The notes: generated by a model not told the origin, from the letters alone. A DNA stretch of 64,000 nt from Bacillota bacterium (GCA_023416745.1 JAEZHF010000003.1:1-64000); one strand, 5' to 3'. Positions 24,598 to 34,299 are shown, counted from the first letter of the stretch. Program-made: numbers and translations.

Positions 24598-25298
24598 TCC
24601 CCTTCTGCCAGCCGCCTCATCCCCCGCACCGCCGCTTCAATCTCCTTCTCGCCCGGCTCGGCGGTGGTGATGTGCCGCTGCACCCACAGGCACGCCGCTA
24701 GCAGCGGCTTGAGCCAGCGCTTCTTGGGCAGCTCCAGGAATATCTCATACGCCGCGCACACCACGGGCACCAGCGCCAGCGCGTACGGGCAGAACAAGGC
24801 TACCGGTATGCTCAGCGGCAGCATGACGACCGCAAGGTTGGTGCCGCAGCGCGCATGCGTCCGCTCCGCCGCGGCCACGTTTTTCGCCGTGACGGACAGG
24901 CCCGCTTCATAGGCGTTAATCGCCATGTGCTCCGCCGCGTGATACCGCCGCGCGGCCCCGATGCCGCCGCCCTTTTTGCGCCGTGCAATCAGCAGCACGA
25001 TCAGCACTGCCGCCGCCGCGGCCAGCAGCACGGCATCCGCCGCGCCCCAGCCCCAGAAAATGCCCGCAAGGGTCAGCACGTCGTTAACGATGAGCGCGGC
25101 CAGCGCCAGCCCCATGCCGGGATGCAGGAACAGCGTGAGCCCGCGCAGCAGCGGGATGCGCGAGAGCTTCTTGCGCACGGTGCGCTGCCACCGGGGTACG
25201 GGCCGCAGATGGGCGCTGCCATGCTCTCCGGTGCGCACGCACTTGTCCGCGTCCGTGAATGTGATGCCGTTGTAGGATGCCCTTCCGCCGATGCCCAT
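24582..25298 (-). CDS. DUF1385 membrane protein
   Basis: 238 residues. The family signature YHAAEHMAINAYEAGLSVTA lies near residue 121, with ARCGTNLAVVML after it and LWVQRHITTAEPGEKEIEAA at the end. An N-terminal GGRASYNGITF segment and three to four membrane helices complete the usual DUF1385 layout. Often encoded near prfA/prmC in Firmicutes; not so here. Four bp downstream of the hydrolase stop, so same operon. Function unknown. Confidence 0.85.
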   Translation of the reverse strand: MGIGGRASYNGITFTDADKCVRTGEHGSAHLRPVPRWQRTVRKKLSRIPLLRGLTLFLHPGMGLALAALIVNDVLTLAGIFWGWGAADAVLLAAAAAVLIVLLIARRKKGGGIGAARRYHAAEHMAINAYEAGLSVTAKNVAAAERTHARCGTNLAVVMLPLSIPVALFCPYALALVPVVCAAYEIFLELPKKRWLKPLLAACLWVQRHITTAEPGEKEIEAAVRGMRRLAEGDQKVK

Positions 25299-25301
25299 AT
25301 G

Positions 25302-26420
25302 TTACTCCTGATTTCCGCCCTTCAGGTACTCATCCAGAAACTCCACGTACGCCGCATTGATGGTTGTCTCGTATTTGTCCGTGTCGAAGAACATGTCCTG
25401 CCCGAACAGCAGGCACAGCGGCGGCAGCTCATAGGCGAGGTCGGTCAGCGTCATGTGCCCCGCGCCCTCTGCGTATATGTCCTGCGTGTCCGCGCGGTTG
25501 TCGTGCAGCACGGCGCTGTTCTGGGCATACTGCGGCGACGTGTCCAGTATAGGCCATGCCGAGTCGGAATACACGCTGAGCAGCGGCACCGGATACGGCG
25601 TCTCATCCCACACCAAATCCCCGCTGGCGTCCACGCCCTCAACGTCGCCCATGAACGGCGCTTCCAGCGCGATCACGGCGGATACGTCATCCCGCATGCG
25701 CCCCACGGCCAGCACCGCCGCCCCGCCCATCGAGTGCCCCATCAGAGCGATGCGCGACGTATCCACGAGGCTGTACACGCCGCCCTCCCCTGCATCCGCC
25801 CGCGCTGTGACAGTATCCAGTACGAAGCTGATATCCGCCGTGCGCACCGCCATCCAGCCGCGGAACAGCTCCGCCAGCTCCGCGCGCTGCTCCGGCGTGT
25901 CATCGTTGGCGCGCATCACCTGTTTTTGATAGCCGCTGTCCAGACCCGCGCGTTCTCCGTCCGGGCCGGTGGTGCCCAGGCTCTGATAGGTGTGCTCGAT
26001 GGCGCACACCACGTAGCCGCGGCTCGCCAGCTCACGGTACTGCACCACGTTGCTCTCGCGGGTGCCGAACGACCCGTGCGAGAACACCACCAGCGGGCAG
26101 GCATTGTCGCCCTCCGCATAATCCTCCGGGTACCAAAATGACACGTTGAGCCACCTTGCCGAACCGTCGCTCTCGTACGGCTCCGCGCGGCTCTCGTCGA
26201 TGTAGGCGGCGTCCGCCCGCGCCACGCCGTACGGCCCCGTCACCGCGGGGTAATCCCACGCCGGGCTGCACCAGAAGTACCCCAGCGCCAGCGCGGCCGC
26301 TAAGCCGCCGAACGCGCACAGCCGCTTGATGCTTTTGCGCGGCCACTTGCGGAAAAACAGGCTGAATACGGCAAACGCCAGCATCAGCGCGATGGCAACG
26401 ATGAATATCAGGTTTCTCAT
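25302..26420 (-). CDS. Membrane-anchored alpha/beta hydrolase (PAF-acetylhydrolase-like)
   Basis: 372 residues. Two N-terminal membrane segments (about 1-23 and 33-50), then an extracytoplasmic alpha/beta-hydrolase domain: oxyanion loop VVFSHGSFGTRES, nucleophile elbow MGHSMGG with Ser230, and a late AGHM with the probable catalytic His. Layout resembles platelet-activating-factor acetylhydrolase-like lipases/dienelactone hydrolases. Substrate unknown. Shares an operon with DUF1385. Confidence 0.8.
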   Translation of the reverse strand: MRNLIFIVAIALMLAFAVFSLFFRKWPRKSIKRLCAFGGLAAALALGYFWCSPAWDYPAVTGPYGVARADAAYIDESRAEPYESDGSARWLNVSFWYPEDYAEGDNACPLVVFSHGSFGTRESNVVQYRELASRGYVVCAIEHTYQSLGTTGPDGERAGLDSGYQKQVMRANDDTPEQRAELAELFRGWMAVRTADISFVLDTVTARADAGEGGVYSLVDTSRIALMGHSMGGAAVLAVGRMRDDVSAVIALEAPFMGDVEGVDASGDLVWDETPYPVPLLSVYSDSAWPILDTSPQYAQNSAVLHDNRADTQDIYAEGAGHMTLTDLAYELPPLCLLFGQDMFFDTDKYETTINAAYVEFLDEYLKGGNQE

Positions 26421-26543
26421 AATTCTCCCGTCAGAAGATGAATTGTCTGGATAGAGGCCATATATACGATGATATATGACACCGCTGTGTTTATCAAGTG
26501 CCGTGATGCCATACGGGTCTTGACCCCCGCCGCCCAGGCATTG

Positions 26544-26572
26544 TTGTCATATTCTTGTATTCGCGCTATAAT
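26544..26572 (+). promoter_or_regulatory. Promoter of restriction-modification gene
   Basis: TTGTCA (26544-26549), 17-nt spacer, TATAAT (26567-26572), 40 bp upstream of the ATG. Confidence 0.7.
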
Positions 26573-26611
26573 AACCATATCCGACACAAATCACGCAAAC
26601 AGGAGCCGCTT

Positions 26612-29332
26612 ATGCTGAGCTGGAAAGCCATTCAGGCCAAAGCCCTTGATTTCTCGAAAACGTGGAAGGACGCCAAGGATGAAGAAGCGCAGGCGCAGCT
26701 GTTCCTGAACGACTTCTTCGGCGTGTTCGGCGTGGACCTAAAGCGCGTTGCCACCTTTGAGAGGAAGGTGCCCCAAGGAGCGCACCGCAACGGCTATATC
26801 GACCTGCTGTGGCGCGGTGTGATACTGATTGAAATGAAGTCCCGCGGCAAAAGCCTGGACAAGGCGTACAATCAGGCGCGGGACTACGCCTTCCATCTGG
26901 AGGACGAGGAGCTGCCGGAATACATCATGGTCTGCGACTTTGAAAACATCCGGCTGTACCGTCAGACCACCGGCCAGATCTGGAACTTCAAAACCTCCCT
27001 GTTGCATAAAAACGTCAAGCTGTTTGCGGAGCTGGCGGGCTACAAGACCACCACCGATATGCCCACCGACATCCGCGTGGACAAGAAAGCCGCCGAAAAG
27101 ATGGCGCGTCTCCACGACGTATTGAAAGCGCACGGCTACGAGGGGCACGACCTTGAGGTTTACCTCGTGCGGCTGCTGTTCTGCATGTTCGCGGACGACA
27201 CCGGCATATTCGAGAAGAACATATTCTTTGACTATATCTCCCGTTCCAAGGAGGACGGCTCCGACCTGTCTTCCCGCATCGCGCGGCTGTTTGAGGTGCT
27301 CAACATGCCGGAGGAACAGCGGGACAAACAGGCGCTGCTCTCCGACGAGCTCAAACGCTTCGCGTACATCAACGGCGCTTTGTTCGCCGAACCGCTGCGC
27401 TTTGCGGACTTCGATAAGTCGATGCGCAAAATGCTGCTGGAATGCTGCTCGATGGACTGGGGCTACATCTCCCCCGCCATATTCGGCGCGATGTTCCAAG
27501 GCGTGATGAACCCGCAGGAGCGGCGCGAGCTGGGCGCACACTACACCAGCGAGGAAAATATCTTGAAGCTCATCAAGCCGCTGTTTCTGGACGAGCTGTG
27601 GGCGGAGTATGAGCACATCAAGGGCAGCACCAAGCAGCTGGAGCAGTTTCATAACAAGCTGAGCAGCCTGAAGTTCTTGGACCCGGCGTGCGGCTGCGGC
27701 AACTTCCTCATCATCAGCTACCGCGAGCTGCGAAGGCTGGAATTAGAAGTGCTCAAGATGCTCATCGACCACGGCGGTCAGCTGGTGATGGACATCACGC
27801 CGTACTGCAAGGTGACCATCAGCCAGTTCTACGGCATCGAATACGAGGAGTTTCCCTGCCAGATCGCACAGGTGGGCATGTGGCTGATCGACCATCAGAT
27901 GAACACGCTGTTCTCCGAACACTTCGGGCTGTACTTCGCGCGGCTGCCGCTCACCACCGCCGCCACCATCGTGCACGGCAACGCGCTGCGCATCGACTGG
28001 GAGAGCATTGTGCCCAAACACGAATTGAGCTACATCATGGGCAACCCGCCGTTTGTGGGATATTCGATGCAGAGCGACGACCAAAAAGCAGATATCTTAT
28101 CAATCTATGTTAATGAGAATAATAAGCCTTTCAAAGATGCCGGGAAAATAGATTATGTTGCCGCATGGTATTATAAAGCTTCTAAATATATACTGGACAC
28201 CAAAATTCGCGTTGCATTTGTTTCCACAAACTCAATAGTTCAAGGAGAACAAGTAGCGGCAGTCTGGAAACCTTTATATGAAATGTTCGCTATTCATATA
28301 GATTTCGGCTATCAGGCATTTATTTGGAGCAATGAAGCAAAAGGTAAGGCGGCTGTGCATTGTGTCATCGTCGGTTTTAGCTCTTATCAAATTTCTGCAC
28401 CAAAAACAATCTATGAGAGCGACGGTAAGCAGGTTAAAGTAAATAACATTAATGCCTATCTCATAGATGGACCGGATGTGTTCATCTATAGCAGATCATA
28501 CCCTTTGGATAGTGTACCAAGTATGGTGTATGGTAATAAGCCTACAGATGGCGGGCATTTGTTTATCGAAGCAGATGAGTACGAAGATTTTCTATCGAGA
28601 GAACCACTAGCTAAAAAATATATAAGGAAAATTTACGGCGCAACAGAATATATCAACAATATTCCTCGGTATTGTCTTTGGTTATTAAATGTGGAACCGT
28701 CTGATTTAAAGAAAATGCCTTTAGTTATGGAACGGATTGAAAAAGTCCGTCAATTTCGCTTGTGCAGTCAAAAAAAAGCAACACAAGAAAGCGCATTAAT
28801 GCCTACATTATTTCAGGAAATTCGTCAACCAAATAGTGAGTATATAATTATTCCTCGTCATTCATCTGAGAAACGTCGGTATATTCCGTTTGGCTTTGTA
28901 TCGCCGGACATCATAGTAAATGATGCTGTACAAGTCATCCCAAACGCCACCCTCTACCACTTCGGGGTGCTCACCTCGAATATCCATATGGCGTGGGTGC
29001 GCGCCGTCTGCGGGCGTCTAAAAAGCGACTACCGGTATTCCAAGGATATCGTCTACAACAACTTTCCGTGGCCGACCCCCACGCCGGAGCAGCAGGAGCG
29101 CATCGAGAAGGCGGCGCAGGCCGTGCTGGATGCGCGGGCACAGTTCCCCGACAGCTCGCTGGCCGATCTGTACGACCCGCTCACAATGCCGCCCGAGCTG
29201 CAAAAGGCGCACACCGCGCTGGACCGCGAGGTCAGCAAGGCTTACGGCGGCAAGGGCTTTGCCACCGAGGCCGAGCGCGTGGCCGACCTGATGAAGCGCT
29301 ACCAGCAGCTGACGGAAAGCGAACGGAAATAG
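26612..29332 (+). CDS. MmeI-like (type IIG/IIL) restriction-modification enzyme
   Basis: 906 residues from ATG 26612 (aggagc upstream). Domain order: N-terminal PD-(D/E)XK nuclease with Asp near 63 and EMKSRG near 72; helical spacer with LGAHYTSEENILKLI; N6-adenine methyltransferase with motif I FLDPACGCGNFL near 355 and motif IV NPPF near 477; target-recognition domain; helical C-terminus. Cuts and methylates as one chain with hemimethylation for self-protection, as known for MmeI relatives. The TRD stretch (about 28075-28945) is markedly AT-rich compared with both sides. Confidence 0.85.
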   Translation: MLSWKAIQAKALDFSKTWKDAKDEEAQAQLFLNDFFGVFGVDLKRVATFERKVPQGAHRNGYIDLLWRGVILIEMKSRGKSLDKAYNQARDYAFHLEDEELPEYIMVCDFENIRLYRQTTGQIWNFKTSLLHKNVKLFAELAGYKTTTDMPTDIRVDKKAAEKMARLHDVLKAHGYEGHDLEVYLVRLLFCMFADDTGIFEKNIFFDYISRSKEDGSDLSSRIARLFEVLNMPEEQRDKQALLSDELKRFAYINGALFAEPLRFADFDKSMRKMLLECCSMDWGYISPAIFGAMFQGVMNPQERRELGAHYTSEENILKLIKPLFLDELWAEYEHIKGSTKQLEQFHNKLSSLKFLDPACGCGNFLIISYRELRRLELEVLKMLIDHGGQLVMDITPYCKVTISQFYGIEYEEFPCQIAQVGMWLIDHQMNTLFSEHFGLYFARLPLTTAATIVHGNALRIDWESIVPKHELSYIMGNPPFVGYSMQSDDQKADILSIYVNENNKPFKDAGKIDYVAAWYYKASKYILDTKIRVAFVSTNSIVQGEQVAAVWKPLYEMFAIHIDFGYQAFIWSNEAKGKAAVHCVIVGFSSYQISAPKTIYESDGKQVKVNNINAYLIDGPDVFIYSRSYPLDSVPSMVYGNKPTDGGHLFIEADEYEDFLSREPLAKKYIRKIYGATEYINNIPRYCLWLLNVEPSDLKKMPLVMERIEKVRQFRLCSQKKATQESALMPTLFQEIRQPNSEYIIIPRHSSEKRRYIPFGFVSPDIIVNDAVQVIPNATLYHFGVLTSNIHMAWVRAVCGRLKSDYRYSKDIVYNNFPWPTPTPEQQERIEKAAQAVLDARAQFPDSSLADLYDPLTMPPELQKAHTALDREVSKAYGGKGFATEAERVADLMKRYQQLTESERK

Positions 29333-29370
29333 CGTTCATCCGCCATGACTGCCGTGTTATGAGGTGCCGC

Positions 29371-30117
29371 ATGGAATATTCAACCAAACAAATAGCCGAT
29401 GCGGCCGGCATCCATGTCAACACCGTCCGGTTCTACGAAAGGATGGGCATTCTGACCGCGCCCCGGCGCAGAAGCAACGGCTACCGCGTGTACGGCGAGC
29501 TGCAGCTGGACCAATGCCGTCTGATCCGCTGCGCGATGCGGGCGGAGGTGCTGCAGAACGGTCTGAGAAAGCAGGCTGTTTGCATTGTGCGCCGCTGTGC
29601 ACAAACGGACTTTGATGCCGCTCTCGCCCAAGCAGCAGAATACCGCTTCATGATTGAAAGGGAGATCGGCAACGCCCAAAACGCCATCGCCTGCGTCGAG
29701 AACTCGCTGGGCAGCGCCGTCACCGGCCCGGCTTTATTGAAGAGGCAGGACGCCGCCAAAGCGCTTGGGGTCACCTCTGAGACGCTGCGGACGTGGGAAC
29801 GCAGCGGACTGATCAACATCAAGCGCATCCGAAACGGTTACCGTGTCTATTCATCCGGCGACATGAACCGGCTGAACATCATCCGCACGCTGCGGTGCGC
29901 CAATTATTCCCTGACGTCAATTCTGCGGCTGCTGAACAAGCTGGATGCCGGCGGGGTGGATTGCGTTGAAAGCGCACTCAATACGCCGTCCCATAACGAG
30001 GACATCGTTTCCGTGTGCGACAGGCTGATCGTTTCCCTTCGAAGCACCGCGGCCGATGCCAAGGAGCTGGAGATTATGCTGCGGCGTATGAAAGAAAAAT
30101 ATGCAACCCTCCAATAA
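29371..30117 (+). CDS. Double MerR-type regulator
   Basis: 248 residues from ATG 29371 (gaggtg upstream; an in-frame ATG 12 bp earlier is possible). It contains two MerR winged-helix headers in one chain, at about residues 1-45 (YSTKQIADAAGIHVNTVRFY) and 125-165 (LKRQDAAKALGVTSETLRTW). A helical linker without a classic metal-binding cysteine loop separates them. Directly upstream of and co-oriented with an MFS exporter (61-bp gap), which it probably controls. Confidence 0.75.
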   Translation: MEYSTKQIADAAGIHVNTVRFYERMGILTAPRRRSNGYRVYGELQLDQCRLIRCAMRAEVLQNGLRKQAVCIVRRCAQTDFDAALAQAAEYRFMIEREIGNAQNAIACVENSLGSAVTGPALLKRQDAAKALGVTSETLRTWERSGLINIKRIRNGYRVYSSGDMNRLNIIRTLRCANYSLTSILRLLNKLDAGGVDCVESALNTPSHNEDIVSVCDRLIVSLRSTAADAKELEIMLRRMKEKYATLQ

Positions 30118-30177
30118 CACACCAACCTTCTGATTGCGTATACAATAAGTCTCACCAAATCAGGAGGTATCATATTT

Positions 30178-31404
30178 ATGAACAACTACAAGAAGAAAGC
30201 CGCGCTGTTTCTCGCCAGTCAGGCGGTTACGCTGTTCGGCTCGTCACTGACACAGTTCGCCATCATCTGGTATGTGACGCTCAAAACAGGATCGGGCGTG
30301 TGGGTGTCGGCGCTGACCGTGGCGGCGTATGTGCCGCAATTCATCATCTCGTTCTTCTCGGGCGTCTGGGCCGACAGGTATTCGCGAAAAAAGCTCATCA
30401 TACTTGCCGACGCGGTGATCGCCCTCTCAACGCTGGCCTTCGCCCTGCTGATGCCGCATATCGGTGAAGGAACGCCGCTGCTGATCGCACTGGTCGCTGT
30501 GTCCGTCATCCGTTCGCTCGGAACAGGCGTTCAGACACCTGCGGTGGGCGCCGCTGTTCCGCTGATTGTGCCGGAGGAGCATCTGATGAAATACAACGGC
30601 GTGAATTCCACCGTGCAGTCGCTGGTTCAGTTCGCGGCTCCCGCCGCTGCCGGGGCGATACTGTCTCTCGGGACGTTTCGGGCCGCGCTGCTCATCGACG
30701 TCGCCACCGCATTGGCCGGTATCGGTATCCTCGCCGCTGTCGCTGTCCCGTTTTCGCCAGCGCAGGGAGCGCCTTCCATGCTCTCAGAGATGAAGGCCGG
30801 CCTCAAATACGCTGTCAGGGAACGATTCGTCGGCATGCTGCTTTTGGTATTCGGGCTGTTCATCTTCCTGTGCGTTCCGGCAGGCTTTCTCGCAACGTTG
30901 TTCGTGAGCCGGTATTACGGCAATACCTACTGGTATCTGACGCTGGTCGAGGTGATCGGCTTCATCGGTATGACGGCGGGCGGAATGCTCATCGGCACGT
31001 GGGGCGGCTTCAAAAACAGAGTGAAAACGCTGGCGGCGGGCATGATCGCCTTCGGTGTGCTCACCATCGTCATGGGCGCCGTCCACAGCTTTGCCGTCTA
31101 TCTGATACTGATGGCGGTCTATGGCGTTGCGCTGACGATGGTGCAGACCGCTTCGACGACTCTGCTGCAGGAGAACGCCGCGCCGCAGATGCAGGGGCGG
31201 ATGTTCGGCCTGTTCGGAGCGATGTTTTCGGGATTTTTACCGCTGGGCATGCTGGTATTCGGGCCGCTGGCAGACGCGGTATCCATGAGGATCACCATGG
31301 TGGTCTCCGGCGTGCTGCTGCTGATACTGTCTGCCTTTGTGATACTGAAAAGAAGCTTCTACCGCCATCAGCCTGAAATCAAACCTGAGAATGCGCAGCC
31401 GTAA
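30178..31404 (+). CDS. MFS exporter (MefA/MFS_3-like)
   Basis: 408 residues, twelve predicted membrane helices; aggagg upstream of ATG. The loop between TM2 and TM3 reads GVWADRYSRKKLI, the MFS signature with the two basic residues. The pattern LFGSSLTQFAIIWYVTLKTG at the start fits MFS_3 macrolide or drug exporters such as MefA. With the double MerR regulator it looks like an inducible efflux pair; the substrate is unknown. Confidence 0.8.
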   Translation: MNNYKKKAALFLASQAVTLFGSSLTQFAIIWYVTLKTGSGVWVSALTVAAYVPQFIISFFSGVWADRYSRKKLIILADAVIALSTLAFALLMPHIGEGTPLLIALVAVSVIRSLGTGVQTPAVGAAVPLIVPEEHLMKYNGVNSTVQSLVQFAAPAAAGAILSLGTFRAALLIDVATALAGIGILAAVAVPFSPAQGAPSMLSEMKAGLKYAVRERFVGMLLLVFGLFIFLCVPAGFLATLFVSRYYGNTYWYLTLVEVIGFIGMTAGGMLIGTWGGFKNRVKTLAAGMIAFGVLTIVMGAVHSFAVYLILMAVYGVALTMVQTASTTLLQENAAPQMQGRMFGLFGAMFSGFLPLGMLVFGPLADAVSMRITMVVSGVLLLILSAFVILKRSFYRHQPEIKPENAQP

Positions 31405-31715
31405 TTGAGAGGGCAAGGCAAGGACATTTCAAACGGGAGACGAGCGGACGAGGCAGTATCCGCTGCAAAGATGACAACGCAGACACCGCCCGTCCGGCTT
31501 GCACTCGCTGTTGCCATAATCCGTGGTGTGTCGCTGTTGCCATAATCCGTGTTATATTTACAAATTGTTTGTGTCATGTTAACATAAACCATATCACACT
31601 GCGCAAAGCTTCGCTTATCGCAGGCTTACGCAGAACTTCTGCGGCACGGACACACCGGCGCATTCCGCCCGCCGCATCATGACCCGGTTCATCTTGACTG
31701 CAGGAGGCCGACACC
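31405..31715. repeat. Intergenic with two 21-bp direct repeats
   Basis: Bases 31505-31525 and 31531-31551 are identical (tcgctgttgccataatccgtg), spaced 26 bp start to start. The rest of the 311-bp gap holds no recognisable gene. It is GC-rich on both sides of an AT-rich tract at 31550-31595. Confidence 0.6.
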
Positions 31716-33095
31716 ATGCGATTAAGTTCCCGGTTAAAAGTCCAGTTCAGACGCCTCAGCCCCGTTTCCGAAGCGCTATGGGTTGTGGTGCCTTATTTCA
31801 TACTCGGGTGCCTGTGGGTATTCTTCAGCGACTCGCTATTGAACCTCGCCGCCGATACCAAGAGCATGGTGCTGATATCCAATATTAAAGGCTGGCTTTA
31901 TGTGCTGCTCACCTCCGCACTGCTGTGGGCTTTGATTCATACGCGAATGAAGCGCATGCAGGCTGGTGAAGCTGCGCTGGCGGACAGCGAGGCGCGTTTC
32001 AAGCTGCTGGTGGAAAGCGCGCCCGACGCGGTCTTTGTTCAAACAGATTCCCGTTTCACCTATGTTAACGCGAAGACAATAGAACTGTTCGGCGCAGCGG
32101 CCGAAGAGGATTTGCTTGGCCGGTATATTCCCGACCTGCTCTACGGCGAGTATAAGGAGATTGTTATTGATACGATCCGGCAGGTAAACGATGAAAAGCA
32201 GAGAATTCCCCTTCGCGAGGAAGTGATCCTCCGGCTGGACGGTGCGCCGGTGGATGTGGAGGTCTCCATCATGCCCATACGGTACAACAGCCAGGACGGT
32301 GCGCTGGTGTTCATGCGCGACATATCCGAACGCAAGGAATATGAGCGCAACCGCGTAAGGCTGGAGCTGCAGGTGCGCCAGAAGCACCGGCTGGAATCCA
32401 TCGGTACGCTGGCGAGCGGCATCGCGCACGAGATCAACAACCCCGTCACCGGCATCATCAACTACGCGCAGCTCATCGGCGATTCGCCGTTTGCGGACGA
32501 GCAGCTGCGCGAATACAGCCGGGAGATCATGCACGAGGGGCTGCGTGTGGCCGAGACGGTGAAGAACCTGCTCAGCTTCTCGCAGCATGAAAAGCAGACG
32601 TTCAGGCCCGCCGCCGTGAGCGCCCTCGTGGGAGAAACGATCGCGCTGACCGAAGCGGTGCTGCGCCACGACCAGATCAGCCTTACTGTGAACGTGGTGG
32701 AAGGCCTGCCGGACATACGCTGCAGCGCCCAGCAGATACGGCAGGTGCTGATGAACCTGATCACCAACGCGCGCGCGGCGCTGAACGAACGTTTTCCCGA
32801 CTATCACGAAAACAAGAAGATGATGGTCAGCGCTCAGCCCGCGAAACGCCAGGGCCAGCCCTGGGTGCGCTTCACGGTGGAGGACTGCGGTGCGGGCATC
32901 CGCGAAGAGCTGCTGCCCAAGGTGTTCGACCCCTTCTTCACCACCAGCATGCGCAGCGAGCACGCAGGCCTCGGGCTGTCCATCAGCCTCGGCATCGTGA
33001 AGGAGCACCACGGCGACATCTGGTTTGAGTCTCAGCCGGGGCAGTATACCCGCGCCATCGTGGAGCTTCCCGCAGGCAGCGATGTTCTGGTATAA
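31716..33095 (+). CDS. PAS-domain sensor histidine kinase
   Basis: 459 residues; aggagg upstream. Two N-terminal membrane segments (about 22-42 and 62-82) with a short external loop. A PAS domain covers residues ~88-210 (FKLLVESAPDAVFVQTDSRF). HisKA carries ASGIAHEINNPVTGI with the phospho-accepting His, and HATPase has N (LMNLITNARAAL), G1 (VEDCGAGI) and G2 (HAGLGLSISLGIV) boxes. The HEINNP form belongs to NtrB/ZraS-like kinases. No response regulator is adjacent. Confidence 0.9.
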   Translation: MRLSSRLKVQFRRLSPVSEALWVVVPYFILGCLWVFFSDSLLNLAADTKSMVLISNIKGWLYVLLTSALLWALIHTRMKRMQAGEAALADSEARFKLLVESAPDAVFVQTDSRFTYVNAKTIELFGAAAEEDLLGRYIPDLLYGEYKEIVIDTIRQVNDEKQRIPLREEVILRLDGAPVDVEVSIMPIRYNSQDGALVFMRDISERKEYERNRVRLELQVRQKHRLESIGTLASGIAHEINNPVTGIINYAQLIGDSPFADEQLREYSREIMHEGLRVAETVKNLLSFSQHEKQTFRPAAVSALVGETIALTEAVLRHDQISLTVNVVEGLPDIRCSAQQIRQVLMNLITNARAALNERFPDYHENKKMMVSAQPAKRQGQPWVRFTVEDCGAGIREELLPKVFDPFFTTSMRSEHAGLGLSISLGIVKEHHGDIWFESQPGQYTRAIVELPAGSDVLV

Positions 33096-33126
33096 TAGCT
33101 TAAATCAACATCAAAAGGGAGCAGCA

Positions 33127-33960
33127 ATGAGCATACAAAAACTTGACATATGGAACAACTGGCACCGCGGCATGACTTTGGCATTCCGGGACGGCAACCC
33201 GGTCGCGGACGGATATATCACCCTCTGCGCAGACGAGCAGGCGGGCCGCGGCTGCGGCGGACACGGCGGCAGCGGCCACGAATGCGGCTGCGGCGGACAC
33301 GGCGACGATGGCTGCGGCTGCGGCGGGCATGACCACAGCGGCGGCGGTGGCTGCGATTGCGGCAGTGATGAGAGCTGCGGCTGCGGCGATGGCTGCGATT
33401 GCGGCGGGCACGACGACGACGGCCACGAATGCGGCTGCGGCGGGCATGAAGACGACGGAGACTCCGCGCTGCACGACACTCTGATCAACATGCTGTACTT
33501 TGCTGCGTTCCGTGCGCACTGCGGCGTTCACGTATCCGGCCTCGGCGACGACTTTTCGGTGAGCGCCGACGAGCTGGCCTCTGTCAGCGATGATATCGAC
33601 TATCTCAGTCACGTTTTCGGTTACAAGACCAACCAGCTCAGCCTCGATCAGTTCATCCGAGAGCTCAGCGAGCGGACCGTTTACTACTCCACGCTGGCGG
33701 GTGAGAACGGCGAAGGTGAGCCCGTGTTCTTCTCGTGCACGTCGGGCGGCGACGTGGACTTCTACCCCGTCTTCCTGACGGAGGCGCATTTGCGGGAGTT
33801 CTTCGAGGCTTACAACCGCCCGCAGTATGTGATTATGCAGAATAGCTTTGCGGAGTTCCTGTCCGTGCTGGACTCAAACGAGCAGCTGCAAAAGATGGGT
33901 GCGGTGATCGAGCCGATGCTCGGCTGCGCTGTCGGCCTGCCGCCGGGGATAAGGGTATAA
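33127..33960 (+). CDS. Cys/His/Gly-rich repeat protein with SseB-like C-terminus
   Basis: 277 residues from ATG 33127 (agggagcagca). Residues 43 to about 116 are a low-complexity insert built from GCGGH, HECGCGGH and GCDCG units with 13 Cys and 8 His plus many Asp. It interrupts an otherwise ordinary sequence. The C-terminal part (PVFFSCTSGGDVDFYPVFLT onward) resembles SseB/SAP-type domains. Binding of several metal ions by the insert is inferred. No homologous full-length family recognised. Confidence 0.6.
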   Translation: MSIQKLDIWNNWHRGMTLAFRDGNPVADGYITLCADEQAGRGCGGHGGSGHECGCGGHGDDGCGCGGHDHSGGGGCDCGSDESCGCGDGCDCGGHDDDGHECGCGGHEDDGDSALHDTLINMLYFAAFRAHCGVHVSGLGDDFSVSADELASVSDDIDYLSHVFGYKTNQLSLDQFIRELSERTVYYSTLAGENGEGEPVFFSCTSGGDVDFYPVFLTEAHLREFFEAYNRPQYVIMQNSFAEFLSVLDSNEQLQKMGAVIEPMLGCAVGLPPGIRV

Positions 33961-33987
33961 GGCAAGTGTTTTTCTCTCAAAAAACAT

Positions 33988-34018
33988 GCACCGGCCATTT
34001 TCTTGACCGGTGCTTTTA
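33988..34018 (+). terminator. Terminator after Cys/His-rich gene
   Basis: gcaccgg (33988-33994) pairs with ccggtgc (34007-34013), then ttttatt. Confidence 0.75.
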
Positions 34019-34101
34019 TTTCTGGTTTCATGAGACAACGCTAAACCAGCCCTGCCAACATTGTTTTAACAAGGCAATGCCTTCTGCTCATCTGATGTAT
34101 G

Positions 34102-34299
34102 CTATTGCCCTAAAAACTTCAATCCTTCAAACACCAGAAACACCGGCCATATGATGGCTTTGAGGACGCCCAGCACGCCCATCCAAAAGGTGGTGGCGAC
34201 AGAGATGTAGTATATGGCCGCCCCGATAAAGCCCAGCCCGTAAACGGCGTCCGACGTATAGTGGTTTTTCACCTTGGTGCAGCCCGTTTCGTCTTTCAT
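34102..34299 (-). CDS. Small membrane protein, two helices
   Basis: 65 residues from ATG 34299 with gggaggc 9 nt upstream, which decides the start over an ATG at 34317. An N-terminal polar stretch precedes two hydrophobic helices (VYGLGFIGAAIYYISVATTF and LGVLKAIIWPVFLVFEGLKF). The IWPVFLVFE pattern recurs in small Firmicute membrane proteins of unknown role. Confidence 0.6.
   Translation of the reverse strand: MKDETGCTKVKNHYTSDAVYGLGFIGAAIYYISVATTFWMGVLGVLKAIIWPVFLVFEGLKFLGQ

Noticed and set aside
26738..27652. Minus-strand frame within the restriction-modification gene
   Set aside because: Shadow of the GC-rich methylase coding frame.
33100..33789. Long reverse frame opposite the Cys/His-rich gene
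   Set aside because: It is Ala/Val-rich shadow sequence produced by GGC/TGC codons and has no RBS.
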